Positions 29,175 through 40,438 of a stretch of DNA of 64,000 nt are shown here, piece by piece. A program made the translations under genes and the position numbers. The first letter of the stretch is position 1. Every line of letters begins with the position of its first letter. The stretch is from contig NC_023758.2 of assembly GCF_000499845.2 (NCBI RefSeq), positions 21,001,285-21,065,284 on the forward strand. Direction: 5' to 3'. The notes beneath the pieces were generated by a model that worked only from the letters and a program-made list of their open reading frames with translations, did not search any database and was not told the origin of the DNA. This stretch comes from Phaseolus vulgaris (taxonomy: Eukaryota > Streptophyta > Magnoliopsida > Fabales > Fabaceae).

Positions 29175-30309
29175 TGTTAGAATGTATGGCTTTAAACTAG
29201 AGGGGGGGGGGGGGTTGAATGGTTTAAAAAGGGTTTTCACAAACTTTTAAGTCTAGAATGAAATTACTTCGAGAAAACTTGATTAAGAAATCAGTTTGCC
29301 AAAACACACAAAACAATTTAGCACAGCACCAGAAAAACAATCGGTTGTTTCGCAGAAACAATCGGTTGTTTATACTAGTTCACAAATATAAACTGAATTT
29401 AAAGAGTTCAAGGGATAGAGAGATTGTACAAACAGAGTTATACTGGTTCACTCTTAAACCAAAAGCTACATCCAGTCTTCCCAGAAACCACTGGGGAATC
29501 CACTAAGCAATCAACCCTAGATTACTTACAACACCACCAAAGAAGTGACCTTGATCCCCTCAAGACACATACTTCCTTTGGCTTAGCACAAACACCACTA
29601 AAAATGTTGAACTTGACAACCTCAAGAATACACAACACTTCTCAGCTTCACACACAGAGTTTCTTTAAAGTACAAAAGGATTGCACTTGTTACAGAAAGA
29701 TCTGAAATAAATACAAGATGAAAATCCTATACCACACTCTCTTAATCCAAGCAAACTCAAAGCAAACTTCAACTCTTCAAAAGCAAAATCAGTGAAAAAC
29801 TCAAATATGTTTTTCTTTGATTAAAACTAAGTTCTTGTTTGTTACAAAATCTGAACAAACTATTTATTGCATTCAAAGACTGGTCAAAGCATTTAAAACT
29901 GGAGCATAATCAGTTATAAAATCATTTAATGCTCAGTCAAAGCACAAAACAATTTTCTGTTATGGTCCCAAAACAAACAATCGGTTGAATGCTCGAATCA
30001 ATCGGTTGTTTTGGTTTGACAGCAAGTCAACCATCAAAAACAGTTTTCAACCTTTTTAAAAACACCTAAGTATAAAACAATAGGTTGTTTAGACAAAACA
30101 ACAGGTTGTTTTTCACTTAGTTTGAAAAACACTTTCAATTAAAAGGTTTAAGAATGCTTAAGCTTTGGATTCAATTAAGAGTGGATTTACATAGAAAATC
30201 TACTCCAGATCCTATTCTAAAACACATCAGCAAGAACAAGCACATCCTGCCTTCCATCAACCTTCAAAGGGTTTGGATTCTTCAAAGCTTGAACACACTT
30301 GATTCAACA
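29175..30309. mobile_element. Solo LTR, family C (1135 bp), TSD GGTAC
   Basis: TGTTAGAATG opens and GATTCAACA closes this insert. GGTAC flanks it at 29170-29174 and 30310-30314. Joining the flanks extends the gag reading after ...TKECFKV as RDLIKELI, which fits this protein class. The insert has a run of 13 G at 29202-29214 and three pairs of a 16-bp near-palindrome AAACAATCGGTTGTTT (see findings). The TG...CA ends and 5-bp duplication suggest a solo LTR, but I see no sibling copy in the window, so another element type is possible. Confidence 0.82.
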
Positions 30310-30600
30310 GGTACGTGATCTAATCAAAGAACTTATTTGATCAAGTGCTTTTGGCCACATCGTACAACAGGCATAGCCCGATTTTGGAGAAAACTCCCCA
30401 AACATCTACGAAAAAAACGCCTTTCTGATTGACACAAGGTGCAAAATCTATGGTTCCCTTTGAACGTGATGAAGTGCTTTTTTTTCTTACCTTGATTTTT
30501 TATCTCTACGGACCGGGTAAGCTTTTAATTAGGCTTATTCTTTTGAAATAAAGTTTCTTTTTACACATAACGATTTACAATGATACTTCTTGTAAGCTAT
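30310..30600 (+). pseudogene. Continuation of the gypsy gag-pol reading
   Basis: After the solo LTR the plus strand resumes RDLIKELI, then a stop, and later AFLIDTRCKIYG-like residues around 30410-30455. No protease active site is evident. The reading fades before the minisatellite at 30605. Confidence 0.45.
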
Positions 30601-30604
30601 TATC

Positions 30605-30850
30605 CAAGTTCAAACAAACATCGAGAAACTTTACCAAACTTAAACCAAACGGTTAAGTCACAATACGAGTTCAAACGAACATTGAGAAACTTTGTCAAAC
30701 TTGAACCAAATGGTCAAGTCACAATCCAAGTCCAAACGAATCAGGAAATTTTATCAAACTTGAACCAAATGGTCAAGTCATAATCTGAGTTAAAACAAAC
30801 ATCGAGAATTTTTATCAAACTTGAACCAAACGGTCAAGTACTAATTTTCG
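30605..30850. repeat. ~60-bp minisatellite, four copies
   Basis: Units start at about 30605, 30667, 30727 and 30787, with a fifth partial start near 30847. Each unit carries AGTTCAAAC(A/G)AAC, then GAGAAACTTT, then CAAACTTGAACCAAA(T/C)GGT, with scattered changes. It lies downstream of the gag remnant and upstream of LTR-like DNA, so it may belong to the same gypsy element. Confidence 0.75.
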
Positions 30851-31199
30851 AGTTCAAACGATTATCATAAATAATTAACAGACATTACTTGAAATCGAAA
30901 TCAATAGTTGACCTATGCTAAATCCAAATGGGTCCAAACTAAGCTTGTTCATCCTTCTCAGATTCTAATCTAGGGGTACTTATGTACGTACCTCCAATTA
31001 CAACCGGGTACATTCAAACAATAACTGCTTGTTTAATATTATATTTAAGACACATAAATCAAAATATAAATCGATTATAAGTTACTATTATAATATCCAT
31101 TTATATCTCATGATAACTATTTAATGTTTTTCTTACTAGTCTGAACCAATAAAACCTATAAATAGGTGATGACTCTCTCAATAAGGAGACACTAAACTT

Positions 31200-31970
31200 T
31201 ATTCTATACTCTTAACTCTCATACTGTTAAGAACTTATCATCATCTCTGTGCTCCTACTGGCTTAAGCATCGAAGAGTCCTTTTCAAGTGGACCTCCCCC
31301 TTTCATTGAAGACCAACTGAAAGTTCGTTCCCTGAGGAACACACATTCCTCACTGAGGTACCCTTCGAGTACATTTATTGTACGAGCATTTGACACTGTT
31401 CCCCTTATACCTTGACTGGGGGCCTTATTCCAATACGACCAATATAGTCTCATATTGCTCAGGAGTCAAGACCAAAAGACAGTTTATATACTCCTTCCTC
31501 CATTAACCCACTAAGGGGCCTTTTAAGGACAAAATTGGGATGGAGATTCGAGCTCCAAAATGAACAATACCTCAGATAAGGTGATTAACCCTAACGATGT
31601 TGTCTCAATGGACTTGAGGTCGAAACTTGTGTACCTACTCACCTTAAGGTCGAGAACGTCTAAAATCTCGTGCGACTACATGACCTCCCTAACCGAGCCT
31701 TTATTGACATCATCATGGGCAACACGACATAATCAATGAGCCTTAAATGATAAGCAACTATTTATGGAACAATAAATAGCATTTATGTGATCAATCCAAA
31801 AGACTCGTAACGATCGACTAAGAGGATACCACCTATTGAACATATAAATATACACTCTTCAGAAACATTAGAGAGTCATTTTCAGGTGGACCTCCCCCCT
31901 CTCATCGGAGACTAACTAAAAGCTCGTTGCTTGAAGAACATCTTGTCCTCGTTGAGTTATACTCCCAAAT
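31200..31970 (+). mobile_element. Rearranged 3' LTR pieces of the gypsy element
   Basis: A unit matching the array at 24094-24905 is present at about 31430-31650 (CCAATATAGTCTCATATTGC, CTTTTAAGGACAAAATTGGG). A second motif pair, AGTGGACCTCCCCCTTTCAT near 31289 and AGGTGGACCTCCCCCCTCTC near 31883, marks two diverged copies of another LTR segment. A TTATAGGTTTT-like region sits at about 31150. The order suggests a 3' LTR reshuffled by unequal recombination. Confidence 0.55.
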
Positions 31971-32823
31971 TCATTTTCGATAAAAACAATAATCATAACT
32001 TATAAGAACAATAATCATAACTTAGGTATTAATGGTAAGAATGATTTATCAAGGCTTATGTCTTATATAGTCTTATAGATAATACACATATGTATTTTAA
32101 TTATCCATTATTTAATGGAGCGAATACAAATATTATGATAACTAACTTATGAATACTTATTATCCATTAGTCATTTTTATTTAGATATGTTTTAAATCAA
32201 CTAAGAAAAGAAAGTTATTGACAAAAGAAACATCAACAATTGAATAGTTGCTAAAATTTTATTTATAGATTTATTTTTTATATATATAAACGTGTGAAGT
32301 TAAAAGTATTTTTAAAAAGATTAACTTTTTAAGCTTATATTTTGTGGTGAAATTTGTTTTAACTTACATTTAAAAAAATTATTTTATTTGTCCTAATATC
32401 GTACTATACAATTTAATTTAGATTATGCTTTAAGACTAAATTTTATTTTTAAATAATTTCATTAATTTTTTTGAAAATATTTACTATATATAAAACCATA
32501 AATATTATTTATTCGATTACTCAATGGAAGAATTATATGCGCATGATTATTCAGTTTTATCTAATATATTACAATTCAAAATTAAATGGATAAAAAATCA
32601 CGTCATATATAGAATTATTTCTGGCGTAAAAATTAGCGTAATTTATGCTAGTTTTAAGCTAAAAGTTTAGCAATTTATTTTAACGATGCTAGTGGTGGCT
32701 AAACCACAGTACCAAAAGTATTTATTCCCCTTTTTGCAAGTCATGCTTGTGCTGTGCTGCATCCATTTTACCATGTTTGAAGCAGAACAGGAGAAATAAA
32801 TCAATGATATCCCTTGCTTTTTA
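31971..32823. other. AT-rich spacer downstream of the TANGO2-like gene
   Basis: No gene or recognisable repeat is seen. The segment just below 32824 should hold the 3' UTR of the minus-strand TANGO2-like gene. Confidence 0.4.
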
Positions 32824-34520
32824 TCATCTCTCGCTGATCTTATAGGTCACCATTTTATCTTTCCATTGCTTCTGGTCCTGGTTCAGGTCTAGATATTTTT
32901 CATAGAAGGTGACTTCTTTATTTGATTTCACTAACAAGGCAGAAGAGCTCCTAGTTCCATAAGGCCCCTAACCATAAAAAGGGTTTTTAGCTTAAGCATG
33001 TAAAAGCAGGGTTAAACAGATAAATAAACAAGTGGAATGAATGTGTTGGTTACCGATGAAAACTCTGCTTCAACAAATATAGCACTCAAAGGATGTTCTC
33101 GTTCACGAGGCTGAACCCCAGGTAGCATCCACTCTTCATCTTTCACTGTGTTTGTCATTAGTTTTTCAACCATTTCTTTGATGGGAAAATCACTTTCACC
33201 ATATTCCCCAATAAATTCTTCGAAACTTTGGCGCATTCGTTCAGCCTGAAAAGGTGGTGACAAATTTCGGATAGCATACATGCTGTCTCTTTCAGAAGAA
33301 ATGTAAAACTTTAGAATCAAACCTACAGCAATTCCTTTTTAAATTTGTCAAATTAGCATTTTTTTTCCTTTTTACATTAAAAGAATAATTGTGCGCGATT
33401 AATACAAATTATATAAAAAAATCATCTTTATTTTGCCAAAAAGGCCTAAGAAAACCTTTAAAAACCATTTTGATGTAGAGAGATATTAGATGAATTATTG
33501 TAATTTATAAGTAAGATCCTTTTTCTTTTAATTTACTTATCAGGGTTAAGTGGATCAAAATTGATTGCTACAATTTGCTACATATATAATCATCATTATA
33601 TCATTCTGATCATGAACTAAATCATATTGATAGGAATAGTTACAAGGGCAATAAAAACCAGGTGTAATTTGTAAACACATATCAAATGAACCAACCCAAA
33701 TAGAATCTGGAAACAACAACATGATTGTTTTGCTACCTTTGCCCAAGGAGCGTCCAGAGGTGCATTAGCCAAGACGTGAATCCCCGGGGTGACTAGAGAA
33801 AAAGAAGGGTTATCTCGGTCTGGTCTATTGAACACATAAACCATGGTGGAGGTGCAAATATCAGCCACCACAAGGTTAAACCCATTGTACTGATGTCCCT
33901 CTCTCACAACCTGCTCAGCAAACTCCTGGGGACTCTCATTGCTCTGTTGCATTTCATTCACACGTTATGATTAAACCAGTGTAACATCACCCTGCATACT
34001 AACAAAAGTGAAACGAAAAAGAAGCATGACAAAGAACAATAGTTGATAAGCTAGTTTAATTTTCTGTTGAGTTAGTAAGTGTACAATTGGTTGAATAAAA
34101 AATTGTTGTTTCCACCATTTGGCTTTGTTGAGTAAAAAAGACAAACAGAGGGAGTGCAATGCGAGGGTTTACCTGAAGAAAACGAAGGGGCAACTCCCCT
34201 CTAGTTCTGGGGTGTGGAAGGGTCTCAACTTCCCTAAAATCAGTGAGAAAGGCGATCCTGCCATTTCTGGAGGAGCCCATCCACGTTCCGCCGCAGAGCC
34301 CGTCCTTACCACCCAAAATGGTTTCCCCTCCCCACCACCATGCCAAAGGGTATGTAGGGCTATGAATGAACATTCCATTTGTCTAAACTCAAAGAATGAA
34401 TTCCAAAAAGTAAGGAAGAAGTAGGTGAAGTACTCACCGAGAATAAATCTGATCCCTATTGCATAAGATAATGAAGGGGTAGTTGGGATGAGCTTGCCAC
34501 ATGAACACTGAGATACACAT
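32824..34520 (-). CDS. TANGO2-like NRDE-family protein (5 exons, 270 aa)
   Basis: The NRDE/DUF833 family includes animal TANGO2, linked to Golgi organisation, mitochondrial lipid and heme handling; its plant role is unclear. Exons: 34520-34438, 34359-34173, 33943-33737, 33245-33054 and 32967-32824. All junctions are GT/AG with matching phases, totalling 813 nt. The protein starts MCISVFMWQAHPNYPFIILC and continues into NRDQIYSRPTYPLAWW. The family signature is NRDE, and here the fourth residue is Q. Other conserved blocks are GTWMGSSRNGRIAFLTDFRE, GFNLVVAD, FSLVTPGIHVLAN and LPERE-like PREREHPLSAIF. The C-terminus has SALLVKSNKEVTFYEKYLD, as in full-length members. Length is close to animal TANGO2. 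No signal peptide or membrane helix is evident. Confidence 0.93.
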
Positions 34521-36040
34521 GTTTCTTTCTTTCTATGCGCCCTTTCGCCTTCGCTAACTAACCAATTTCTCTTTCCAATAAATAAATGCCTAAAAACTTA
34601 TTTACTTTTATTCTCATTAAATTCCATACATGCTGTTTAATCACAATTAGTCATGTAAACAATAAAATCAAATTAAAAAAATATAATTAAATCTTTCTTT
34701 AAAACATATGATTTCTTTCCTATATATGTGCTCTTTTTTTTTTAAATTATTCAATTTTTTTGTCAATTTATTTATTCAAATAAACCTACTTAATATTTGT
34801 GTTGGGAAATCGATTTCGAAAGTCAAACCTTCGTTTTCTTTCATTTTTTATTTATTTAAGTTATATTGGTTGTTGACTTTCATTTTTCTAAAACAGTTAG
34901 ATAACTTTGTTTAATAATGGTATGTAAAGTAATTAATTAATTATGCAAAATATTTTTAATAAGAATTCAGAATTTATAAAGTAATTAATTAATATTGGAA
35001 AATATTTTTAATAAAAATTCAGAGTTTGAATTATATAGTGAATTGTAAGAATTTTTTTCTCAAATATACCCAAATGCAAATAAATAAATAAATTAACCAA
35101 TGGATCATGCACCAAAATCTTTACCCGGATTTATTTGAATATAAATTATTAAATTTTATATAAATTAATATTAAATGTTATAATAATTTAAATTTAATAT
35201 TTTAATATAAATTAATGTTAAATGTGTAATAATTTTAAAAAAATATTTTAATATAAATTAAAATTAAATATTATTCTGTAAATTCATTTTCAATAAAAAT
35301 TATCAGTATGAATAATTATTATATAAAATTTAATTTAATATAAATAAATTTGAGTGATGATAATTAATATTAATAATTCATTTTAAAATATTAAAGCGGA
35401 TTGTGTTTTATTATAAAAATAATTTTATAAATATTATTGATAATTAATATAAATTATTATTATTATAGTGTTAATAATTTATTCTTATAGAAGATACACG
35501 AAAAACTCAAGTACTTTTTTATTGAATGAAATATCTATGTGACACAAACATAAAGGAGGTAAAATGGATAAGATAAGAAATAAGTAAATATTATAATGTG
35601 TTACTTATTATATAATGATTTTTTTCTCTTTGTCATGTTAACGAAAGGTGTTCGATTTATAACATGTCATCTATTGTGGTAATAATAAAAAAAATTATAA
35701 GGCTAACAATTTAATTTTGCTTTAATATTTTTTAAGAAACACAATTTCTTCACATGAGTGGTCCAAGATTTCAACATGTGGATTGCATTAGAATAATTTT
35801 TATGTGATAAATGATTATTTTTACTATGATAAATTTATGTAAACTTATTTATGAATGATCTTGTGACGTAATTACGAAAGGAGTATTGTCATTTAAACTA
35901 GTTTAACTATACAAGAAAATTATTAAGAGAAAAAAAGACTATTCAAGGCTAGATCAAGCATCTAGGACTAGGACACAAGGTCCCACCATCCCTCAGAAGA
36001 TCATTAAGAGTCGAACACTAGAGTATGAGTCAGGATATCA
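34521..36040. other. AT-rich intergenic DNA
   Basis: This includes the presumed promoter of the TANGO2-like gene and a very AT-rich stretch with TAATTAAT and AAATTTAATATT phrases. No gene or defined element was found. Confidence 0.4.
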
Positions 36041-36772
36041 ATTATTCTTTTTTTTAATCTTTTTAGAGATGTTAAAAACATAAAAATTGGGCTTGTTCAT
36101 GGCTCATAGAGAAACCCTAACATCTAGAAGGTCTCCCATGTACAACCCCTACCCACATTAAGCACATGCTTAAATGTGAGAATCATGCCCCCTTCTAGAT
36201 CCACAATTAGTGGCACATTTTAGGAGTTAAGCTAGCTTATTTTGAATTTCAAATCTCTCTCCATGCCTTAATCACATGGCACCTATCACTATAAGTAGGT
36301 GATCACCCTGTCTTGTAAAATAATAACATATTTTGAGTAAAGAAATCCTACGTGAGTGATTTTCAGAGTGTCTAAAATTCTCTGAGTCTTATCTTGGCTA
36401 GATGTTTCAAGTGGCGACTTTATTCATCACTTATCTTGGAATCCTCCTCCAAGTGGCGTGAGCTCCTCCTTTCCTCCACCTCCATGGAAATCTTCAACCA
36501 TCTAAGTTTTCCATTCTTCTTCTCTAATTACATGTTTTCCATTTTTTCCAATTCTATTTTCCTTTGAGTTATTTTTCTTCCAAATTCATATTGTCTTTGT
36601 GTGAGTCTTTTTCTTTTGCTATTTGAAGAGAACCTTCACACTTACTTAACTCCTTGGTTAAGTTCGTGTCCAGTGACAATCTTCACCGTGTCATCACCAT
36701 AATTGTTAATCCAATTCCTAATCCAAGTAAAATCCATAAAAATATGTGTAATTCCTAAATTAACTCATATCA
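36041..36772 (+). mobile_element. 5' LTR of a decayed gypsy element
   Basis: The right border is fixed by ...AACTCATATCA followed two bases later by a primer-binding-site-like TGGTATTCAAAGC. A TATA-type box CACTATAAGTAGGTG is near 36287. The phrase TTCAAGTGGCGACTT near 36408 has relatives in the family A LTRs. The left border is uncertain. A full-length relative lies inverted at 38477-39509. Confidence 0.65.
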
Positions 36773-36774
36773 TG

Positions 36775-36787
36775 TGGTATTCAAAGC
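36775..36787 (+). other. Primer-binding site, initiator-Met type
   Basis: TGGTATTCAAAGC lies 2 bp after the LTR end. It differs slightly from the common plant form TGGTATCAGAGC. Confidence 0.65.
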
Positions 36788-38476
36788 ATGACTTGTTTTG
36801 AGCTTAATTTTGAGTTGATTCTTACTATCCTATCCGTTTGTGTTTATTTTGGGCACTTTCAATTCCACCTTTACAATTCCTTGTCCTTTCGATTTTGCTT
36901 TACATTCCTTGTCATTTTCAATTTTGTTTTTACAATCATTGGCAATTTGAATTTTGCTTTGAAATCCTTGATCATTTAAATTTCCATAGCCATCTTTGCT
37001 TGAGTCTTATGTTCTTAGTGTTCTAAGATTGTTTTCTTTCAACTTATTTGATTTTAATTGTGAAGAATTAAAAATAAATTAGAAGTTGTCTTAATAGTGG
37101 TTGATTTAATTCCAAACATACAATGAAAGTGTTCACATAAATTGAATCCGAATCCAAATTTAATTTTAGAATGTGAAAATGAATAAAAAACATGCATGAA
37201 AAAAACATGGAAAATTTGAATTAATAGAAACAAATAAAATTATGTGCATTCACATTTTAAAATCAAATTGCTAAAAAAAAGGATTTTTTATGTGTGAAAA
37301 ATTGTTTTCATATTTTATAGAGTTTTATCCTTCTCACTTTGATAATTTTTAAAAATAAGCTTCATAGTTAAAATTTAAGTAAGTTTTCTTATAGTGTTTA
37401 AAGTGCTTTGTTGTTTGTCTTCAAGTTTTTCTACATTCAATTCCTATTTTTGGTTAGCTTCCTTGAATTAGTTTTTTCTTACTTGTCTTTGAAATTTCTT
37501 AGTTTTGTGTGGAGGAGGTTCATTACTTTCTTTTTTTAAGTGATTTGATAAGAGTTGTATCATCTTTCATTTGAAGTATTTCTTTTCAAGTTTTGGACTC
37601 TTTGGAGTTTAGACCTTTCTTGATTGGTAATATTTTGTTGAGAGAAGAGTGAACCTTACCTTTTTTTTTTCAAACATCTTTTTCCCAAAAAGGCAAGAGA
37701 TATAAGTGAGAAGAGTGCCTACAAATTTTTAGTGATCTAATTATTTAAACTTTGTTTGTGAAAATATGTCTCACATGACATCTACGAAATCATCCAAGTC
37801 GCCTTCTCCTCAAAAGGAAAATCTTATTGTTGAACTTGAAGAGACTAAAAGGAACTTGTCTAAAAAAGAAGATAGCACGAGATAAATGATGGAGCGGTTA
37901 CAAAGGTTGGAAGAATCACAAGATAGACAAAATCATAAAAGAAGATGGGGACCTGGAAGAGCAACAAGATACCATATGCATTATGAGAGTCAAGAAGAAG
38001 ATGGTAAAGATTAGAGAGTGCAAAACTATGGAGAAAGGCACCATCATCAACCTCACAAGAAACCCATGACACATGCTAAATTTCTTCTTTTAATGGGAAT
38101 TGTGATGCTAATGTATATTTAGGATGGGAAGTTAAAGTAGAATAAATTTTTAGTATGTATGATATAGATGAAGAACAACTTGTAAATTTGAAGAATATGT
38201 CATGCAATGGTGGCATAAAATTGTAATGGACATTGGGTTAAACCAAAGGCCAAACATGGTCTCTTGAAATTATTTAAAGCAATGTATACACATGCAGTTT
38301 GTTCCTCCTCATTATAGCAAGGAACTCTTATTGAAGCTCCAACGACTTTATCAAGGAAATAAAAATGTATATGAGTACTTTAAAGGTTTAGAAATTACCT
38401 TAGCCAAAGCTAATATGAATGATAAAATTGATGAGTCTAAAATAGTTAGGTTTGTGGGTGGGTTAAGGAGAGAAAT

Positions 38477-39509
38477 TGATATGAGTTGATTTTAGGTTAC
38501 ACCTTTTATTGGTTGCTCCTTGTTTATGATTTTTTTATTTAGAAATTATGGTGAGAATCCTAAGAAGATTCCCACTGGACCCGAATATAACCAAGTGGTT
38601 AAGTAAGTGTGAAGGTTCACTTCTGGAGGGCAAAGAGAAAAAGATAATTATTAGATGTCAAATGATGCAGTGAAATTATAGACAAGGATCAATAAAGAAG
38701 AAGAACAAAGTAAAGAACAAAGTAAATAGTGGAAAAGAATGTATATGGAATGGAGGGAAGACATAAATAAGATAGCAAAAGGAAAGGATAAAGAGGTTTT
38801 ATGGTAAGAAAGGAAGTCACGTCACTTGGAACAGAGGGACTCCAAGATGAGTGATGCAAAAGCCACCACTTGAGATATTACCCACCCAAGATAAGACCCA
38901 AATAATTAGAGACGTTACTTGAGATATTACCCACCCAAGATAAGACCCAACATGAGCTCACAAGTCTCACAAGTCTCACAAAAATCACTCTTGCAAAGTT
39001 TCTTTACTATTCAAATTCAAGTTGAGAATATATGAGGCAAGACACCCTATTTATAGGAAAGGGTGCCTTGGTGGGAAGAAGGGGAAGGGTAAAAGAGTCA
39101 TATGAAGGGGGCGGCCAAGGAGGGTTGACCAAGGTCAAAACCTCCCATTGGCTAGGTCTTTTAGAAGGTAGGACAATTTTTCTAACCCTAGAAGCCTTGT
39201 CTTGAAAAAGGGGGCTTGGTACAAGCCCATTTCGCTAAGTACACTCTCATTTATGCTATGTGAACTTACTCTAGCCTATTTTGCTATTTAGACCCCCAAA
39301 GTGAGCCCAATGTATTTACAAACATGTTTTTGTCTTTTAAGAAGACTAGAACAAATAACATTTGGTGTTCAGGTCTATGCCCAATTCTTCATTCAGTGAA
39401 GTCCGTCTGATCTTTGGTGGGGTCTTGACTTGATTGCTGAGATGATTGCTCACAGTGTGAATTGTCTCTTGAGTCGTTGGTCATCTTTTGGACTACTTGG
39501 ATTGTATCA
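38477..39509 (-). mobile_element. Solo LTR, family D (1033 bp), TSD GAAAT/AAAAT
   Basis: On the plus strand it runs TGATATGAGTTGATTTTAGG to GGATTGTATCA. Flanks are GAAAT (38472-38476) and AAAAT (39510-39514), a 4-of-5 match. The end is similar to the reverse complement of the LTR end at 36750-36772, so it belongs to the same family and lies inverted. A TATA-type box (minus strand CCTATAAATAGGGTGTC) is near 39045. Joining the flanks restores RREI-stop-DVVKL, where the stop TAA looks like a changed CAA. Confidence 0.85.
38869..38949. repeat. Direct repeat of 32 bp, 49-bp period, inside the solo LTR
   Basis: The phrase CTTGAGATATTACCCACCC continues for 32 bp at 38869-38900 and is repeated at 38918-38949. 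It is probably a local slippage duplication within this LTR copy. Confidence 0.85.
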
Positions 39510-39559
39510 AAAATCTAAGATGTGGTAAAATTGTATAAATATTCTTCTTTAGAAAAATT

Positions 39560-40112
39560 TAAGGATGGTAATGCGAGTTAGCCTACCCGCATAGGCCCGC
39601 CCCGCACTTGGCCCGCCATGCATAAGCCGCATAAGACTTTTTTAAAAAATTAATAAAAAATAAAACAAATTTTGAATATTTTTTATTAAGTTAAATTTTT
39701 TTCTTATTTAGATGAATTAAGTAAATGTCTCACAATATTATTTTCAAGACATATGCATAATATATATATATATATATAACACTAATAATAATACTATATT
39801 TAAATTTTATTGTAAAAAAGACTAAGGTCTAGCTACTACATTTGACATTTGATGGGTACTAAAACCTGAACAATCTATGCATTTTAAAAAGAAACAAAAC
39901 ACTTTTAATTATTAAAACATCATTATCAAAATATGGGGTGCATAAAGAAATTATTGGGGTATAGAAAGAATTTTTTAAATTTTTAATATTTGCGGGTGCA
40001 TGGATTACAGATTATGCATAATAGGCCTAAGCGGGCCAGTAGATTTTAATAGGCATCTCGCCCCACATTTTTCTCAGAGGCTCACATGGCCCACCTTGCT
40101 TTGTCATCACTT
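39560..40112. mobile_element. hAT-like non-autonomous element (553 bp), TSD GAAAAATT
   Basis: The 8-bp duplication GAAAAATT is exact at 39552-39559 and 40113-40120, the length typical of hAT transposons. The left end TAAGGATGGTAATGC resembles plant hAT ends of the TAGGGATGGCAA type. The right end in reverse complement is AAGTGATGACAAAGC, a diverged match. GC-rich subterminal phrases such as CCCGCATAGGCCCGCC (near 39588) and GCGGGCC (near 40032) are also hAT-like. No transposase is encoded. Removing the element restores gag reading SSLEKLVHLA. Confidence 0.88.
39761..39778. repeat. (TA)n microsatellite
   Basis: Nine TA dinucleotides in a row lie within the hAT-like element. Confidence 0.95.
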
Positions 40113-40438
40113 GAAAAATTGGTTCACCTAGCCATCAAGGTAGAATCACAACTTAAAGAAAAATTCTTTTAAAAATGCTCACAGTGATGGATTCTACAAA
40201 ACATCTGGAAGGACAAAAACAAATTTCAAAATGAAAAATCTATTTCAAATTTTTCAAGAGAACCCACCCCACATAATAGGAACTCTAAGGATATACCTTC
40301 TAATTCTACTCCTAAATCTTCTACCAAAACCTCAAATTTTAAGTGCTTTAAATGTCTAGGTTTTGGGCACATTGCTGCAAATAGCCCTAGTAGAAGAACT
40401 ATGTTGGTTAAATGGTGGTAGTAGTAGTAAGTGATCAT

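Larger units (their letters stand above)
37767..40438 (+). pseudogene. Gypsy gag pseudogene, interrupted by an LTR and a hAT-like element
   Basis: Reading begins MSHMTSTKSSKSPSPQ at 37767 and soon meets a stop. It continues in pieces to QFVPPHYSKELLLKLQRLYQ and ESKIVRFVGGLRREI near 38470. After the solo LTR (38477-39509) it resumes DVVKLYKYSSLEKL. After the hAT-like insert (39560-40112) it resumes VHLAIKVE and reaches a zinc knuckle CFKCLGFGHIAANS near 40338-40385, in which the last cysteine is changed to serine. The same gag family is intact at 58329-59396, which supports this reading. Many stops mark it as dead. Confidence 0.85.
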
